Source: CAWBRT01 sp963791145
GTDB taxonomy: Bacteria > Acidobacteriota > Terriglobia > Terriglobales > Acidobacteriaceae
DNA length: 64,000 bases
Direction: 5' to 3'
Assembly (NCBI GenBank): GCA_963791145.1
Contig: CAWBRT010000027.1
Coordinates: 186,001 to 250,000, forward strand
Part shown: in pieces, positions 39,284-48,900 of the stretch
Layout of the letters: every line of letters starts with the position of its first letter
How positions within the stretch are numbered: the stretch's first letter is position 1
Program-made: the position numbers and the translations under genes
Notes under the pieces: model-generated
Told to the model about the DNA's origin: nothing
The model's database searches: none
What the model saw: only the letters and a program-made list of their open reading frames with translations

Positions 39284-40024
39284 TCACCTCTCAAGCGTAA
39301 ATCCCTGCTTCCGCAGTACCGATTTTACCGGCCGGCCATCGGCGTACTGGTAGGCTTCGACAGTGCCTTTGGACCAGGTTTTGGCGTTGGCTTGACCAGC
39401 ATCTTTTCCATACTGCAGGAATACAGCGTCATAGGCGGCAATCGCTTCGGCAATTCCCTCGCGGTGATAGCGCTCGTCGTGACGGAATACCTCCATCGGC
39501 AAGCGCGGCTTTTGCTTCGCCGGCTGGTCTACATGCCCAACGCACATGCCCACCAGCGGAAACGAGTTGGGCGGCAGTTCCAGAAAATCGATGATCGCCT
39601 GCGGATTGCGGCGAATGCCGCCGATGGGCACGATCCCCAATCCCAGAGAACGCGCGGCCGTGAGCATGGTAGCGAGGGCGATGCCCGCATCGGTCACGCC
39701 GGCCAGCAAGCTCTCCACCGTCTCCGGGTAGACCAGCTTTCCGCCGGCGGAGGCAACGGCTACTCCGGTCTTGTATACGTCGATGACGATAGTGAGGAAC
39801 ACCGGAGCTTTGGCGATCCAGGCCTGGTTGCCCGCGAACTCGGCAATGCGCGCCCGGCGGGCGGCATCGCGCACCACGATCACGGAGATGTGCTGCGCGT
39901 TGCTGGTTGTGGGCGCCCGGCGAGCGGCTTCAAGGATCGAGCAAAGAGCTTCTTCGCTCACCGGCTCGTCGGTGAAGCTGCGGTCGCTGTGATGGCTGAA
40001 TAGAAGAGAAAGTGTCTGGTTCAT
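39284..40024 (-). CDS. Nitroreductase-family flavoprotein (NfsA-like)
   Basis: This is an FMN-dependent NAD(P)H oxidoreductase of 246 residues. Family features are SHHSDRSFTDEPVSEEALCS, ARRAPTTSNAQHISVIVV and GLGIVPIGGIRRNP. The C-terminal extension with KSVLRKQGFTL and the overall size fit the NfsA/flavin-reductase branch. It is convergent with the lyase and co-directional with the AOR gene. Its physiological substrate is unknown. Confidence 0.85.
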   Translation of the reverse strand: MNQTLSLLFSHHSDRSFTDEPVSEEALCSILEAARRAPTTSNAQHISVIVVRDAARRARIAEFAGNQAWIAKAPVFLTIVIDVYKTGVAVASAGGKLVYPETVESLLAGVTDAGIALATMLTAARSLGLGIVPIGGIRRNPQAIIDFLELPPNSFPLVGMCVGHVDQPAKQKPRLPMEVFRHDERYHREGIAEAIAAYDAVFLQYGKDAGQANAKTWSKGTVEAYQYADGRPVKSVLRKQGFTLER

Positions 40025-40171
40025 ATCGGAAATCTAAACGTAGAGCAGGGCTAGAGGCAAGACCAGACACGCTGAAGCACGAATTTCTGGCAAGACACAC
40101 GCCAAGCACAGGCGGAGAAGCTAAACCGACGAACCACTGTTGCCGGCGGATAGCAGAACAGGCTAATAGCG

Positions 40172-42013
40172 TTACGCGGCCTTCGTCTCGGTTATCGGAA
40201 CCAGTCCCAGCTCCTTCAGCTTGCTTTCGCTTGGGATTCCGTCTCGGCTCCAGCCGCGAAACTCGTAATATTCGCTCAACATCTTGGGCAGATCGGGAAT
40301 GGACCCGGCGGAGGCTCCCGACGGGAATGGTTCCGTGAACCTGTAAGGCAAGACGTCATCGGCTCCCGTCAATCCGCACGAGAGGTTCAAGAGCCGCTTC
40401 AGGTTGAAGTTTCGCTCGCCGACCCTGAGGAATTCCTCCGCGTCCATATCCCAGCCGGTCACGCAGTTGGTCCAAGTGAGTAAGAGCGGAACATCCAATC
40501 CCGGCAGCGCAAGCGAGCAGAATTTCAGGCTGTTGGCCAGCTCCGCATAGTTCTGGGCGATGGCGGCAAGCTTCCCTTTGCCTTCCTGCGCCAGACGATC
40601 CACCGGTTGCGGGTACCCGAGGCCGGCCAATCCATTCCGCTCCAGGGTGTGAGTAACGCCGCGATGACACGCTCCCCGATTGGCCGTGGCATAGGCGACG
40701 GCCAAGCTCGTGATGGAACGGGGATCATGATAAGGCGCCTCCAATCCCTTCACCTGGATGGCGAATTTGTCGGCCTCCGGACCAAGCTGCTGCGCCGCCT
40801 TGCGGACGCCGTCCTGCACGAGCGCGCCGACACCTTCGCCGGCGGCAATCTCCTGGATCAGGAACAGCACCGCCTCGCCGCTTCCCCAGTCGAGCTTCGG
40901 TCCCGTGGGCGGCTGCTTAACCATGCCCTTGCTGACGGCCTCGAAGACAAAGGCGATCGCTCCGCTAACCGAAATCGTATCCATGCCCAGGCGGTTGCAG
41001 AGATTGTTGGCTTCAATGATGACGTTCCAGTCGAAGACGCCGCATTGCGGGCCGAAGCCGCCGATGGTCTCGTACTCCAAGGGCGCGGTTTTCCCTGCAT
41101 ACTCTCCGGTGCGAATGCGTACTTCTTTGCCGCAGCCGATGGCACAGGGCGGACAATGATACTTGCCGGCGGCATGATCCTGCTGCATGATCTCGCCGCT
41201 AAGGGGCTCGACCTTTCTGCCGCAATCTCCATCAGTCCAATTGAAGGCCGAGAGATCGGCGATCACGGCGCTGCCCACCGTGCCGCCGGGAGTCCCATAG
41301 CCGCGCAGGCGTTTTAGTTTTTCCACGAAGTAGGGCGTGCTCTCGCGAATACTCTGCAGCAACTCTTTAGGCCGCGCGATGGGTGTGCGGGAAGTGCCGT
41401 CGGCGACCACGGCTTTCAGCCGCTTGGAGCCCATTACGGCGCCCATGCCGCTGCGCCCGGCGGCGCGGGCATGCAGGCCCTCGCTCATGATGTTCGCCAG
41501 ACGCACCATCCTCTCGCCGGCAGGGCCAATGCAGACGACGGCCGCTCTTGTCCCGTACTTCTCCGTCAGAATGTCAAAGGTCTCAACCGTGTCTTTTCCC
41601 CACAGCCAGCCGGCAGATACGAGCGAAATTTTTCCATCGATGATGCACAGCACCGATGGTGATGGCGCGCGCCCGGTAATGGCGACGGCATCATAGCCGG
41701 CGGCCTTCAAGGCAATTCCAAATCTTCCACCGCTATCGGACTCGCCCCAGATGCCCGTCGCCGGCGACTTGGCCACTACGGCATAACGTCCGGATGTCGG
41801 CACGTTCGCCCCGGTCAACGGACCTGAGGAAATAATGAGGATATTGTCAGGGCCCAGCGGGTCGATTTCATGAAAGCGAAACTGCCGCATGATATATGCC
41901 GAAAGCCCGGTGCCACCGATGTGCTTTCTCCGGACGTCTTCCGGAATCTCTTCCACGTTCACAGCGCTGGTGGACAAATCGATCCACGCCAGCTTTCCCA
42001 TGTAGCCGCCCAT
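40172..42013 (-). CDS. aor: Aldehyde:ferredoxin oxidoreductase (tungsten-type AOR)
   Basis: AOR oxidises aldehydes to carboxylates, or reduces acids, using a tungsten-bispterin and one 4Fe-4S cluster with ferredoxin. The protein has about 613 residues. Cluster ligands are visible: CPPCAIGC at residues 287-294, plus a later cysteine in SLKFCSLALP near 499. Pterin-binding regions include ESDSGGRFGIALKAAGYDAV and HARAAGRSGMGAVMGSKRLK. The ATG at 42013 has GAGGAGG eight bases upstream and is preferred over the GTG at 42022. Pterin-handling genes lie at 59.8-63.9 kb. The presence of AOR suggests a life with low oxygen at least part of the time. Confidence 0.92.
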   Translation of the reverse strand: MGGYMGKLAWIDLSTSAVNVEEIPEDVRRKHIGGTGLSAYIMRQFRFHEIDPLGPDNILIISSGPLTGANVPTSGRYAVVAKSPATGIWGESDSGGRFGIALKAAGYDAVAITGRAPSPSVLCIIDGKISLVSAGWLWGKDTVETFDILTEKYGTRAAVVCIGPAGERMVRLANIMSEGLHARAAGRSGMGAVMGSKRLKAVVADGTSRTPIARPKELLQSIRESTPYFVEKLKRLRGYGTPGGTVGSAVIADLSAFNWTDGDCGRKVEPLSGEIMQQDHAAGKYHCPPCAIGCGKEVRIRTGEYAGKTAPLEYETIGGFGPQCGVFDWNVIIEANNLCNRLGMDTISVSGAIAFVFEAVSKGMVKQPPTGPKLDWGSGEAVLFLIQEIAAGEGVGALVQDGVRKAAQQLGPEADKFAIQVKGLEAPYHDPRSITSLAVAYATANRGACHRGVTHTLERNGLAGLGYPQPVDRLAQEGKGKLAAIAQNYAELANSLKFCSLALPGLDVPLLLTWTNCVTGWDMDAEEFLRVGERNFNLKRLLNLSCGLTGADDVLPYRFTEPFPSGASAGSIPDLPKMLSEYYEFRGWSRDGIPSESKLKELGLVPITETKAA

Positions 42014-42331
42014 AGACTTCACCTCCTCGGCGGAAGTTTGATTGGAACGATTGATTCAGCCGCGGTGTGCCGGAACAACGAACCGTGAGCTTGGGGTTCT
42101 CACAAAAACAAAAAACACGCTAACTCAGGCATTTATCCTAGTCAACGCTATTTCTACCTTAGACGCCAATAACCGATTCGCTAGCGCCAATTTTGAGTAG
42201 AAGAGGGCGAGCTCATTTGCAGGGGCCTTAGTTGCAAAACAGCTCGCAAGCAGTACAATTCAGCGTTCAGCAATAGAAGAAGGGGTTGAGTGTACCTCAT
42301 CAATTTCTGCGCAAGTAGAGAGGGAGAACGT
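42014..42331. other. Divergent intergenic region, AOR and Tat hydrolase
   Basis: This 318-base gap is AT-richer than its neighbours and separates two divergent genes. It holds the promoter at 42232-42259 for the hydrolase and the ribosome-binding site of the AOR gene. An A-rich run (ACAAAAACAAAAAACACG) near 42103 is visible. No convincing promoter for AOR could be picked and no reading frame was found. Confidence 0.6.
42232..42259 (+). promoter_or_regulatory. Promoter of the Tat hydrolase; twin of the one at 51415
   Basis: TTGCAA and TACAAT are separated by 16 bases, and are embedded in TTGCAAAAC and CAGTACAATT. The same words at the same spacing lie upstream of the MmgE/PrpD gene at 51415-51442. 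Confidence 0.65.
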
Positions 42332-43615
42332 ATGAATCAACGGAACGATGCGAACAAACTCAAGCGGAGAGATTTTCTAGTCCTGGGAGCTGTCGGAGTT
42401 GCGGGAGCCGCTCTGGCCGGAGGCTCTCCGCTGGCTGAGGCTGCCGAAACAAAAGCCCCATCGCCGACACTGATGATGTTTCCGGGGGACTACACCTGGT
42501 CCTCGGCGGTGCGCGGCACGATCGCCGGTTTCCCGAACGGCGGCGGCGACATGGGTGAGGTCTACAAGGTTTGCGCCGCCCTGCAGGGCAAGGCAGGCGA
42601 CAACTCAGCCTGGTTCGCTGAATGGAACAAAATGGGCGAAAAAGTAGCGCTGCTTGCCGATCAGGCGAAAGCGAAGGGCTACCGGCAGACGGCATCGGGC
42701 GCCTACTTGCGCGCTGCCCATTACCTTCAGGTCGGGGAAAGATTGCGGCAGCCCCGCACGCCGGAGACGCAGAAGGCTTACGCCCGGGCGGTGGCGCTGT
42801 TCAAACAAGGAATCCCGGATGTCTCCTTCCTTTCCGTCGAGGCGGTGGAAGTTCCCTTTGAGGGCGGTAAGAGCCTGCCCGCCTATTTCGTGAAACCGCG
42901 TGGAGCGAGCGGCAGATTACCTACGGTCGTCTTTTTCGACGGGTTGGATGTTACCAAGGAGATCCAGTATTTCCGCGGCGCGCCCGATCTGGCTAAACGC
43001 GGCATAGCCTGTCTGGTGATTGATGCTCCCGGCAACGGTGAGGCCATTCGCTTCCGTGGCATGCCCGCCCGGCACGATTCCGAGGTCGCGGGCGGCGCCG
43101 CCATCGATTACCTGTCGAAACGGCCGGACGTGAACAAGGACCGCATCGGCGTAATGGGCATCAGCCTCGGCGGGTATTTCGCGCCCCGCGCCGCCGCCTT
43201 CGAGAAGCGATTCAAGGCCTGCGTGGCCTGGGGAGCACAGTACGACTATCACGCCGTCTGGAAGAGCCGCATCGACAAGGCCTTCAAAGCATCGCTCTCC
43301 GTCCCCGGCGAGCACATCCTCTGGTTCCTGGGCGTCGACAACATGGACCAGGCGTTGAAGAAGCTTGAACCCTTTACCCTCGAGGGAGTGGCGCAGAAAA
43401 TCCAGTGCCCGTTCCTGCTCACTCACGGAGAAAAGGACGCGCAAATCTCCATGGATATCGCCCGCAAGCAGTTCGCCGCAGTGGGCTCCAAGGACAAGAC
43501 CCTCAAGATCTTTACCGAGGAAGAAGGAGGCTCGGAGCATTGCCAGGGCGACAATTTGACCCTCGGTATTACCTACATTGCCGATTGGTTTACGGAAAAG
43601 CTGGTAAAGGCCTAG
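42332..43615 (+). CDS. Tat-exported alpha/beta hydrolase (FrsA / pseudooxynicotine-hydrolase-like)
   Basis: The N-terminus carries a twin-arginine signal (KLKRRDFLVLGA, then a hydrophobic stretch and AEAAETKA), so the folded enzyme is exported. A helical cap of about 150 residues precedes a hydrolase core with the nucleophile in MGISLGGYF (Ser 278), the acid in THGEKDAQIS (Asp 369) and the histidine in GSEHCQGD (His 403). The layout resembles 2,6-dihydroxypseudooxynicotine hydrolase, a C-C bond hydrolase, and FrsA-like proteins. The ATG at 42332 follows GAGGGAG. Its promoter matches that of the MmgE/PrpD gene. Confidence 0.82.
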   Translation: MNQRNDANKLKRRDFLVLGAVGVAGAALAGGSPLAEAAETKAPSPTLMMFPGDYTWSSAVRGTIAGFPNGGGDMGEVYKVCAALQGKAGDNSAWFAEWNKMGEKVALLADQAKAKGYRQTASGAYLRAAHYLQVGERLRQPRTPETQKAYARAVALFKQGIPDVSFLSVEAVEVPFEGGKSLPAYFVKPRGASGRLPTVVFFDGLDVTKEIQYFRGAPDLAKRGIACLVIDAPGNGEAIRFRGMPARHDSEVAGGAAIDYLSKRPDVNKDRIGVMGISLGGYFAPRAAAFEKRFKACVAWGAQYDYHAVWKSRIDKAFKASLSVPGEHILWFLGVDNMDQALKKLEPFTLEGVAQKIQCPFLLTHGEKDAQISMDIARKQFAAVGSKDKTLKIFTEEEGGSEHCQGDNLTLGITYIADWFTEKLVKA

Positions 43616-43641
43616 CGGAAGGTCGCTTTCCCCCCGGGGCT

Positions 43642-43983
43642 CTAGCTACCCGCCTCGGGGGAACACTGAAGCGTGTGCCGCTGCTCCTGCTCCGCGAGGT
43701 CTCCGAAAATGGCCCTGCCGACCAGGATGCAGCCACACCGCTTGCAGTGCGATTCAATCAGGGTTTCCTCAGGCTGCTCGCGTATCTTCCGCTCGAACAG
43801 CTTGGACTCGGCATTTCCGCCTCCCTGGACGTCCGCGTTGGAACATCGATGCGAGGCTTCCGCCAACCTGAGGCCGCTAGGCGTGGGGCTGGCATATATC
43901 TTTTGGCAGGACAGGCAGGTGGACAGTAAAAGACCGTTCGAGCTGACTACCCGATTGAAGGCAGGGATATTCGACCCTAACAT
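43642..43983 (-). CDS. Small cysteine-rich hypothetical protein
   Basis: The frame encodes about 113 residues with two CxxC motifs (STCLSCQKIYASP; SHCKRCGCILVG) and further single cysteines, as in zinc-ribbon or rubredoxin-like proteins. The pattern of cysteines and the long charged middle argue that it is real. Homologues are unknown to me. It is convergent to the Tat hydrolase. An open frame on the other strand also covers this stretch, so strand choice is moderately sure. Confidence 0.45.
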   Translation of the reverse strand: MLGSNIPAFNRVVSSNGLLLSTCLSCQKIYASPTPSGLRLAEASHRCSNADVQGGGNAESKLFERKIREQPEETLIESHCKRCGCILVGRAIFGDLAEQEQRHTLQCSPEAGS

Positions 43984-44135
43984 CTCCGAAGACACGGTCC
44001 AAACTCTCTGACGCACACTGACTAAATAGCTGCCTTGTTATTTTGGCATGCATGTCAAGCCCAGTGCCGACTAATCCTGCCACTCAGTAACCGCACATTC
44101 ATACTGCTTGCGTTACCGTTCTTGCCTGGCGTGTC

Positions 44136-44600
44136 CTACTTCTTGCCCGGGACATGTCCCGCCGCGCGCCGTAGTCCCTCCGCCTCATAAGTACAAGCCG
44201 CATAGTACAGCGCACGATTGAAAAAGTGATCGATCTGCCGGAACAACTCCAATTCGCCGTAAAGTCCCACTGGCTCCTCAATGAGGCGCTCGCCCTGCAG
44301 GAAATCCCAGAGCTGCTCCTTGGTACGGGCCAGCGCGCACAGGAACTGGCTGTAGGCAACGCCCTGAGCAGCACGCCGCCTGGCAAGCTCAGTGTAAGTG
44401 CGCTCGATGTCTTTCTCGGTCTTGTTCAAGAGCCAATCGGTCAGGTTCCGGTAGATTTCGTAAGTGCGCTGCTGCAGCTCAAGAGCAGGCACCTTTTTGA
44501 AGTCAGAGGTCTCTTCCGAATTTTGGATCTGCAGCAGTAAGCCACGCGCCAAGTTGTCTGAATGTTCCTCTATCAGTCGAGCCAAACGAAGAGTGATCAT
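44136..44600 (-). CDS. Helical protein resembling the RsbRD N-terminal domain
   Basis: The 154-residue protein is all-helical with amphipathic segments (TLRLARLIEEHSDNLARGLL, ELARRRAAQGVAYSQFLCAL, LFRQIDHFFNRALYYA). This layout fits the RsbRD_N-type non-heme globin domain that feeds signals to stressosome or two-component proteins. No kinase or STAS domain is attached. The ATG at 44600 is preferred over upstream starts. Assignment rests on pattern only. Confidence 0.5.
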   Translation of the reverse strand: MITLRLARLIEEHSDNLARGLLLQIQNSEETSDFKKVPALELQQRTYEIYRNLTDWLLNKTEKDIERTYTELARRRAAQGVAYSQFLCALARTKEQLWDFLQGERLIEEPVGLYGELELFRQIDHFFNRALYYAACTYEAEGLRRAAGHVPGKK

Positions 44601-45057
44601 CGTGTGCCTCCGCCAAAGAGATTGCGCAAAACCTGGTTCATTGTCCAGACAAGCCGCAAAGCTACATTCCACTGGAGGCATCATAACCACACCGCGCGAT
44701 TATGTTGCCGGGCCCCCTATAATTCTGTTCCCTAAATGCGCTGAAGGTGAAGTATGAAAACGCCCCTAGCCAAGGCAGTTGGGCGTCAGGCACGGCACCT
44801 TGGTAGCAAGCTCTGCGGCGAGTAAGGCTTACGCGGGTGATTGTTGTCACTGAAATTTGTCCGCCGGGAAACTAAAGTAATGACTGGGTCCAGCTACGGG
44901 TCAGCGCCGGGGTTGGGATTGCCGGAAGAAGAAACCGCGCAGCGAGGCGCTGCAGAACAGGACACCCAAAGGGACTTTGTGTCTTCGCAGCCTGGCAGCC
45001 AATCTCCTCAGGCTCAATCCGCCTCCAGCCGACAGTCGTAGCTTCCATGTAAACGTT
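44601..45057. other. Intergenic region without a convincing gene
   Basis: This 457-base stretch lies between the helical protein and the divergent universal stress protein. A 66-codon frame at 44841-45041 is Gln/Ser-rich and low in quality, and is not accepted as a gene. No RNA gene or clear repeat was seen; promoters for the two divergent genes are expected here but could not be placed. Confidence 0.5.
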
Positions 45058-45942
45058 ATGGTCTTCGTTCCACAACGGCTTTTGTGTTTGGTGGACCTCA
45101 GTCCAATGTCGCCGGCCGTGCTCAGTTGGGCGCGGTTGCTGGCGCAGTCCTACCACGCAAAGGTCGAAGTGTTACACGCCTTGTGGACCCCGAAGCTGGC
45201 CGCGGTTGAAGAGGGTTCACCGCCGGTACTGTCCTTCGAGGTTTTGGGGACCGAGACGGAAGGCCGGCTGAATGCCTTGGCCGAGGCGGCCTTTGGCACC
45301 GCCGTGAAACATCATGCCACGGTGGTGGAGGGCCATCCTCTGAAGATGGTCCTGCAGTGCATGGAGCAGCATCCGCCGGACCTGGTTATCCTGGGCAGTC
45401 ACGGCTACGACGGCTATGCCCGCGTGATGCTCGGCTCAGTTGCGGAAAATGTCCTGCGCACCGCCCATTGTCCGATTCTCATCGTCAAAGGCGCGCCGCT
45501 GCCCCGCGATGTTCAAGCGCTGCATACCATCCTGTGCGCCGTCGATCTCGGCGATCTCTCCCGCTATTGTGTCCTCACGGCCGGCGATCTGGCGAACATA
45601 CTCGAGGCGGACCTGCACGTCGCCTACGTCGCTGCTCTCGGCCTACCCCTCGAGCAGGCGCGCTCGTTACTCTCCTCCTGGATTCCCGATGCGGTGTGGT
45701 CATGCGGCAGGGTTCGCGACGTGGTACTGCAAGGAGACCCCGCTGAGAAAATCGTCACCTATGCCCGCAGCGCACAGGCCGATCTCGCCGTGCTGGCCGC
45801 AGAGCACCGCCCGTTTCTGGAATTCACCACCCTGGGCCGTACCACCGAACGCGTAGTTCGCTTTTGCCCATGTTCGGTCCTGGTAATCCCCGAACGTACC
45901 GGTAAGCCCGAGTTCACCGTTATGGAACCCGCCAGCGCGTGA
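45058..45942 (+). CDS. Tandem universal stress protein (two UspA domains)
   Basis: The 294-residue protein has two Usp domains. The first (about 1-145) ends with the ATP-binding motif LGSHGYDGYARVMLGSVAEN. The second (about 150-285) keeps the fold, but its motif is degenerate (TTLGRTTERVVRFCPCSVLV), so probably only one site binds ATP. Tandem Usp proteins respond to stress or redox change. The ATG at 45058 is the best start. It ends 10 bases from the end of the convergent giant flagellin gene. Confidence 0.85.
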   Translation: MVFVPQRLLCLVDLSPMSPAVLSWARLLAQSYHAKVEVLHALWTPKLAAVEEGSPPVLSFEVLGTETEGRLNALAEAAFGTAVKHHATVVEGHPLKMVLQCMEQHPPDLVILGSHGYDGYARVMLGSVAENVLRTAHCPILIVKGAPLPRDVQALHTILCAVDLGDLSRYCVLTAGDLANILEADLHVAYVAALGLPLEQARSLLSSWIPDAVWSCGRVRDVVLQGDPAEKIVTYARSAQADLAVLAAEHRPFLEFTTLGRTTERVVRFCPCSVLVIPERTGKPEFTVMEPASA

Positions 45943-45951
45943 CGCGCTTTC

Positions 45952-48900
45952 CTATGCCAGCAGCTTGAGGAGGGACCGTGAAGCCTGCGCAGCCTGTTGC
46001 AGCGCGGCCAGGCCGGTGAACTCAAGAACGCTGTACCTGGTCAGGTTGGCGATCGTCTTGGCCACATCCGCGTCGGTGATACTGCTGCTCGCGCTAGTCA
46101 GGTTCTGCGACTCGGCCATGACCACGTTGGTTGCAGCCTGCAACTGGTTGATGTAGGCGCCAACGGTGCCGCGCCAGGATGCGACCTGGGTGACGCCGCT
46201 GCTGACCGCCAGCAAAGCCACCTGCGCATTCGCCGTGGTGTTCAAGTCTAAAGGCGTCCCGCCGGTCGAGGCATCGCTGCCACCGGTTAACGTGCCGCCG
46301 TTGGAGGACCAGGTACCGGCGCTTCCACCGCCCGTAGTGGCGAGATTGCCGGTTGCTGCCAGGCTGTTGCCGCCGGTTCCGGCGTTGCTCGCAGTGAATA
46401 TAAGCATATTGCCGCTGGCCGAGGCCTGCACGCTGGTGTCGCTGCCGTTGCCGTTCACGGCAGTAGCCAAATTGGACAACGTGGCTGCCGCAGTGGTGTC
46501 GATGTGTACGTTGGTGCCGCTGCTGGCGCCACTGATAAACGTGTACGTTGTATTTCCGATAGTGGCCGTACTGCCGGCCGCGAGGTTGGAGGTCAGCGTG
46601 AGCGATGCGGTGGCAGCGATTGCATTAATACCTCCACCCAGGTAGCCCGCGGAGCCGCTGGTGGACCAGGAGCTGACGGTGCCGCCCGGGCTGGTGAGCG
46701 AACCCGTGGCCTGAGTGTTGTCGCCGGCGCTGCCGGCGGTCTTGGAGGTAAAGGTAATGGTAGTGCCCACCGCCGCAGCCGACGCCGCAGGGTTGACGCT
46801 GTTAAGGGCATCACCGTTAACAGCGGTGGCAAGATTGGTCAAACTGCCCGCAGCATTGCCGCCAATCTGTACGTCGCCAGGTACGCTCGCGGGATTCCTA
46901 AACGTATAGGTGGTAGAACCGACGGTGACTGTGCTGCCTTGCGCCACGTTGGTCGTCAGAGTGAGGGAGCTCGTGGCAGAAACGCCGGTTATGCCGCCGC
47001 CCAGATAGCCCGCCGATCCGCTGGTTGACCAGTTACTGACTGCGGCCGCAGGAGCAAGCAGCGAGCCATAGGCCGCAAGGTAGTTACCGCTGTTCCCAAC
47101 AGCATTGGCTGTGATTGTGATCTGATCGCCGGAAGCCAAGGCGGATATATCAGGATTGGCAGCATTGAGGCCGTTACCATTTACGGCAGAAGCCAGATTC
47201 TGCAGGGTCGTGGCTGCATCGGAGCCAATCTGTACCTGGCCGGCGCTGGTGGGCACGCCGGATTGGAACGTATATGTTTTGGTCCCGAGCGTGATAGTGC
47301 TGCCAGATTCCAGGTTGGATGTCAGGGTGAGTTGATTGCTGGCTACAGTCGGCGTATCCGAGCCGCCCGTCAAATAGAAATCCCCATTCGAACCGCCGTT
47401 CCATATAACTCGAACGTTATTGCCCCACGACCCCGACGACGTTGCCATGACCAAGATATTGGCCGCGGTTGAAGAACCCCAAGCTCCGTTAGGCCCCAAA
47501 TAAGTCACTGTCGCACTAGGGTTCGCATTGAGATTCGCGCTGTAGTCCGTGCCTTTTCCAGTAGCAGTACCGTTTACGGCTTCCGCCAGATGCTGCCAGG
47601 TGGACTGCGCGTCGGAGCCGATGAGTACCTGGTCGTTCCCGGTGATGCTGTTCACAAACGTGTACGTCATGCCTCCGACGGAAAAGATGCTGCCATTGGA
47701 TACCTGATCGCAGCCGTAATCACCCGACGCGGTTCCGGTACCGCCTGTCAGCGTGCCCGCGTTGGCGGACCAGGTACCGGCCGAGGGCATGGCAAGCGTG
47801 CCGGAAGCAGCAAGACTGTTGCCACCGGCCCCGATAATGTTTGAGGTGAGAGTAAGAACGTTGCTGTTGGCCACCGCATTAACGCTGGCATCGTAGAGGT
47901 TGTGGCTGATGGCGTAGACCAGATTGTTCAGCGTGTCCGCTGCCGTGGCGCCGATTTGCACCATGTTGCCGGAGCCGGCGCCGCTGGTGAAGACATACGT
48001 GGTGTGGCCAATATTAACCGACTCGCCGGCCGACGGGTTGGTGTTCAGGGTGAGTTGAGCGCTGGCTATGGTTGCATCTGTGCCGCCCCACAGGGTCCAA
48101 TTGCCGCCTGAACCACCGTTGATTTGAACCGGCGTGCCGTTTCCGGATGTTCCGGGAGCAGTTGCCTGGATGTAGACGTCGGCCCAGGTCGGATGGCCCC
48201 ACGCCGCATCATTCCCTCTATAAGTTACCGTGGCAGCACCATTCGCGCTGAGGTTCGCGCTGTAATCTAAGCCCATCCCAGTTGGGTCCCCGTTTACGGC
48301 TTCCGCCAAATGCTGCCAAGCAGACTGGGCGTCGGAGCCGATGAGTACCTGGTTGTTCCCGGTCAGGCTGTTTACAAACGTATATGTAGTGCTTCCAACC
48401 GTAATCGTGTTGCCGGCTGATGGCTGAGCGAAACCGAAGTCGGCTGATGCAGACGTTGCATCAGTACCGCCGCCAAAGAATCCTGCGGATCCACTGGTTG
48501 TCCAGGTACCGTCCTGAGTAACGGCGCCCTCGAGCGTGCCGGACGCGGGCAGCGAGTTGCCCCCTGTTCCGGCGGTCTTGGCAATAAAAGAGATGCTGGG
48601 GCCCGACGCAGCGGCGAACTCGCCGGCGTTGGCGGAATTGCGCCCATCAAGCCCATTCACCGACTGGGCGAGGTTGGACAACGTTTGTGTCGCGTTGCCG
48701 CCAATCTGTACGTCACCGGCGGCAGATGGCGAAGTCCGGAACGTATAGGTGGTCGCCCCAATCAGGATGGTGTCCCCATCCGCCACGTTACCGGTCAACG
48801 TGAGGGTACTCTGGGCGGACGCGGTGTCTACGCCGCCCCCCATGTAGCCCGCGGATCCGGTGGTCGTCCAGGTGCCGGTAGGAGCACCGCTGCCGGCGAC

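Noticed and set aside
44841..45041. 66-codon frame upstream of the universal stress protein.
   Set aside because: It is low-complexity (Gln/Ser-rich), with no homologue I recognise.
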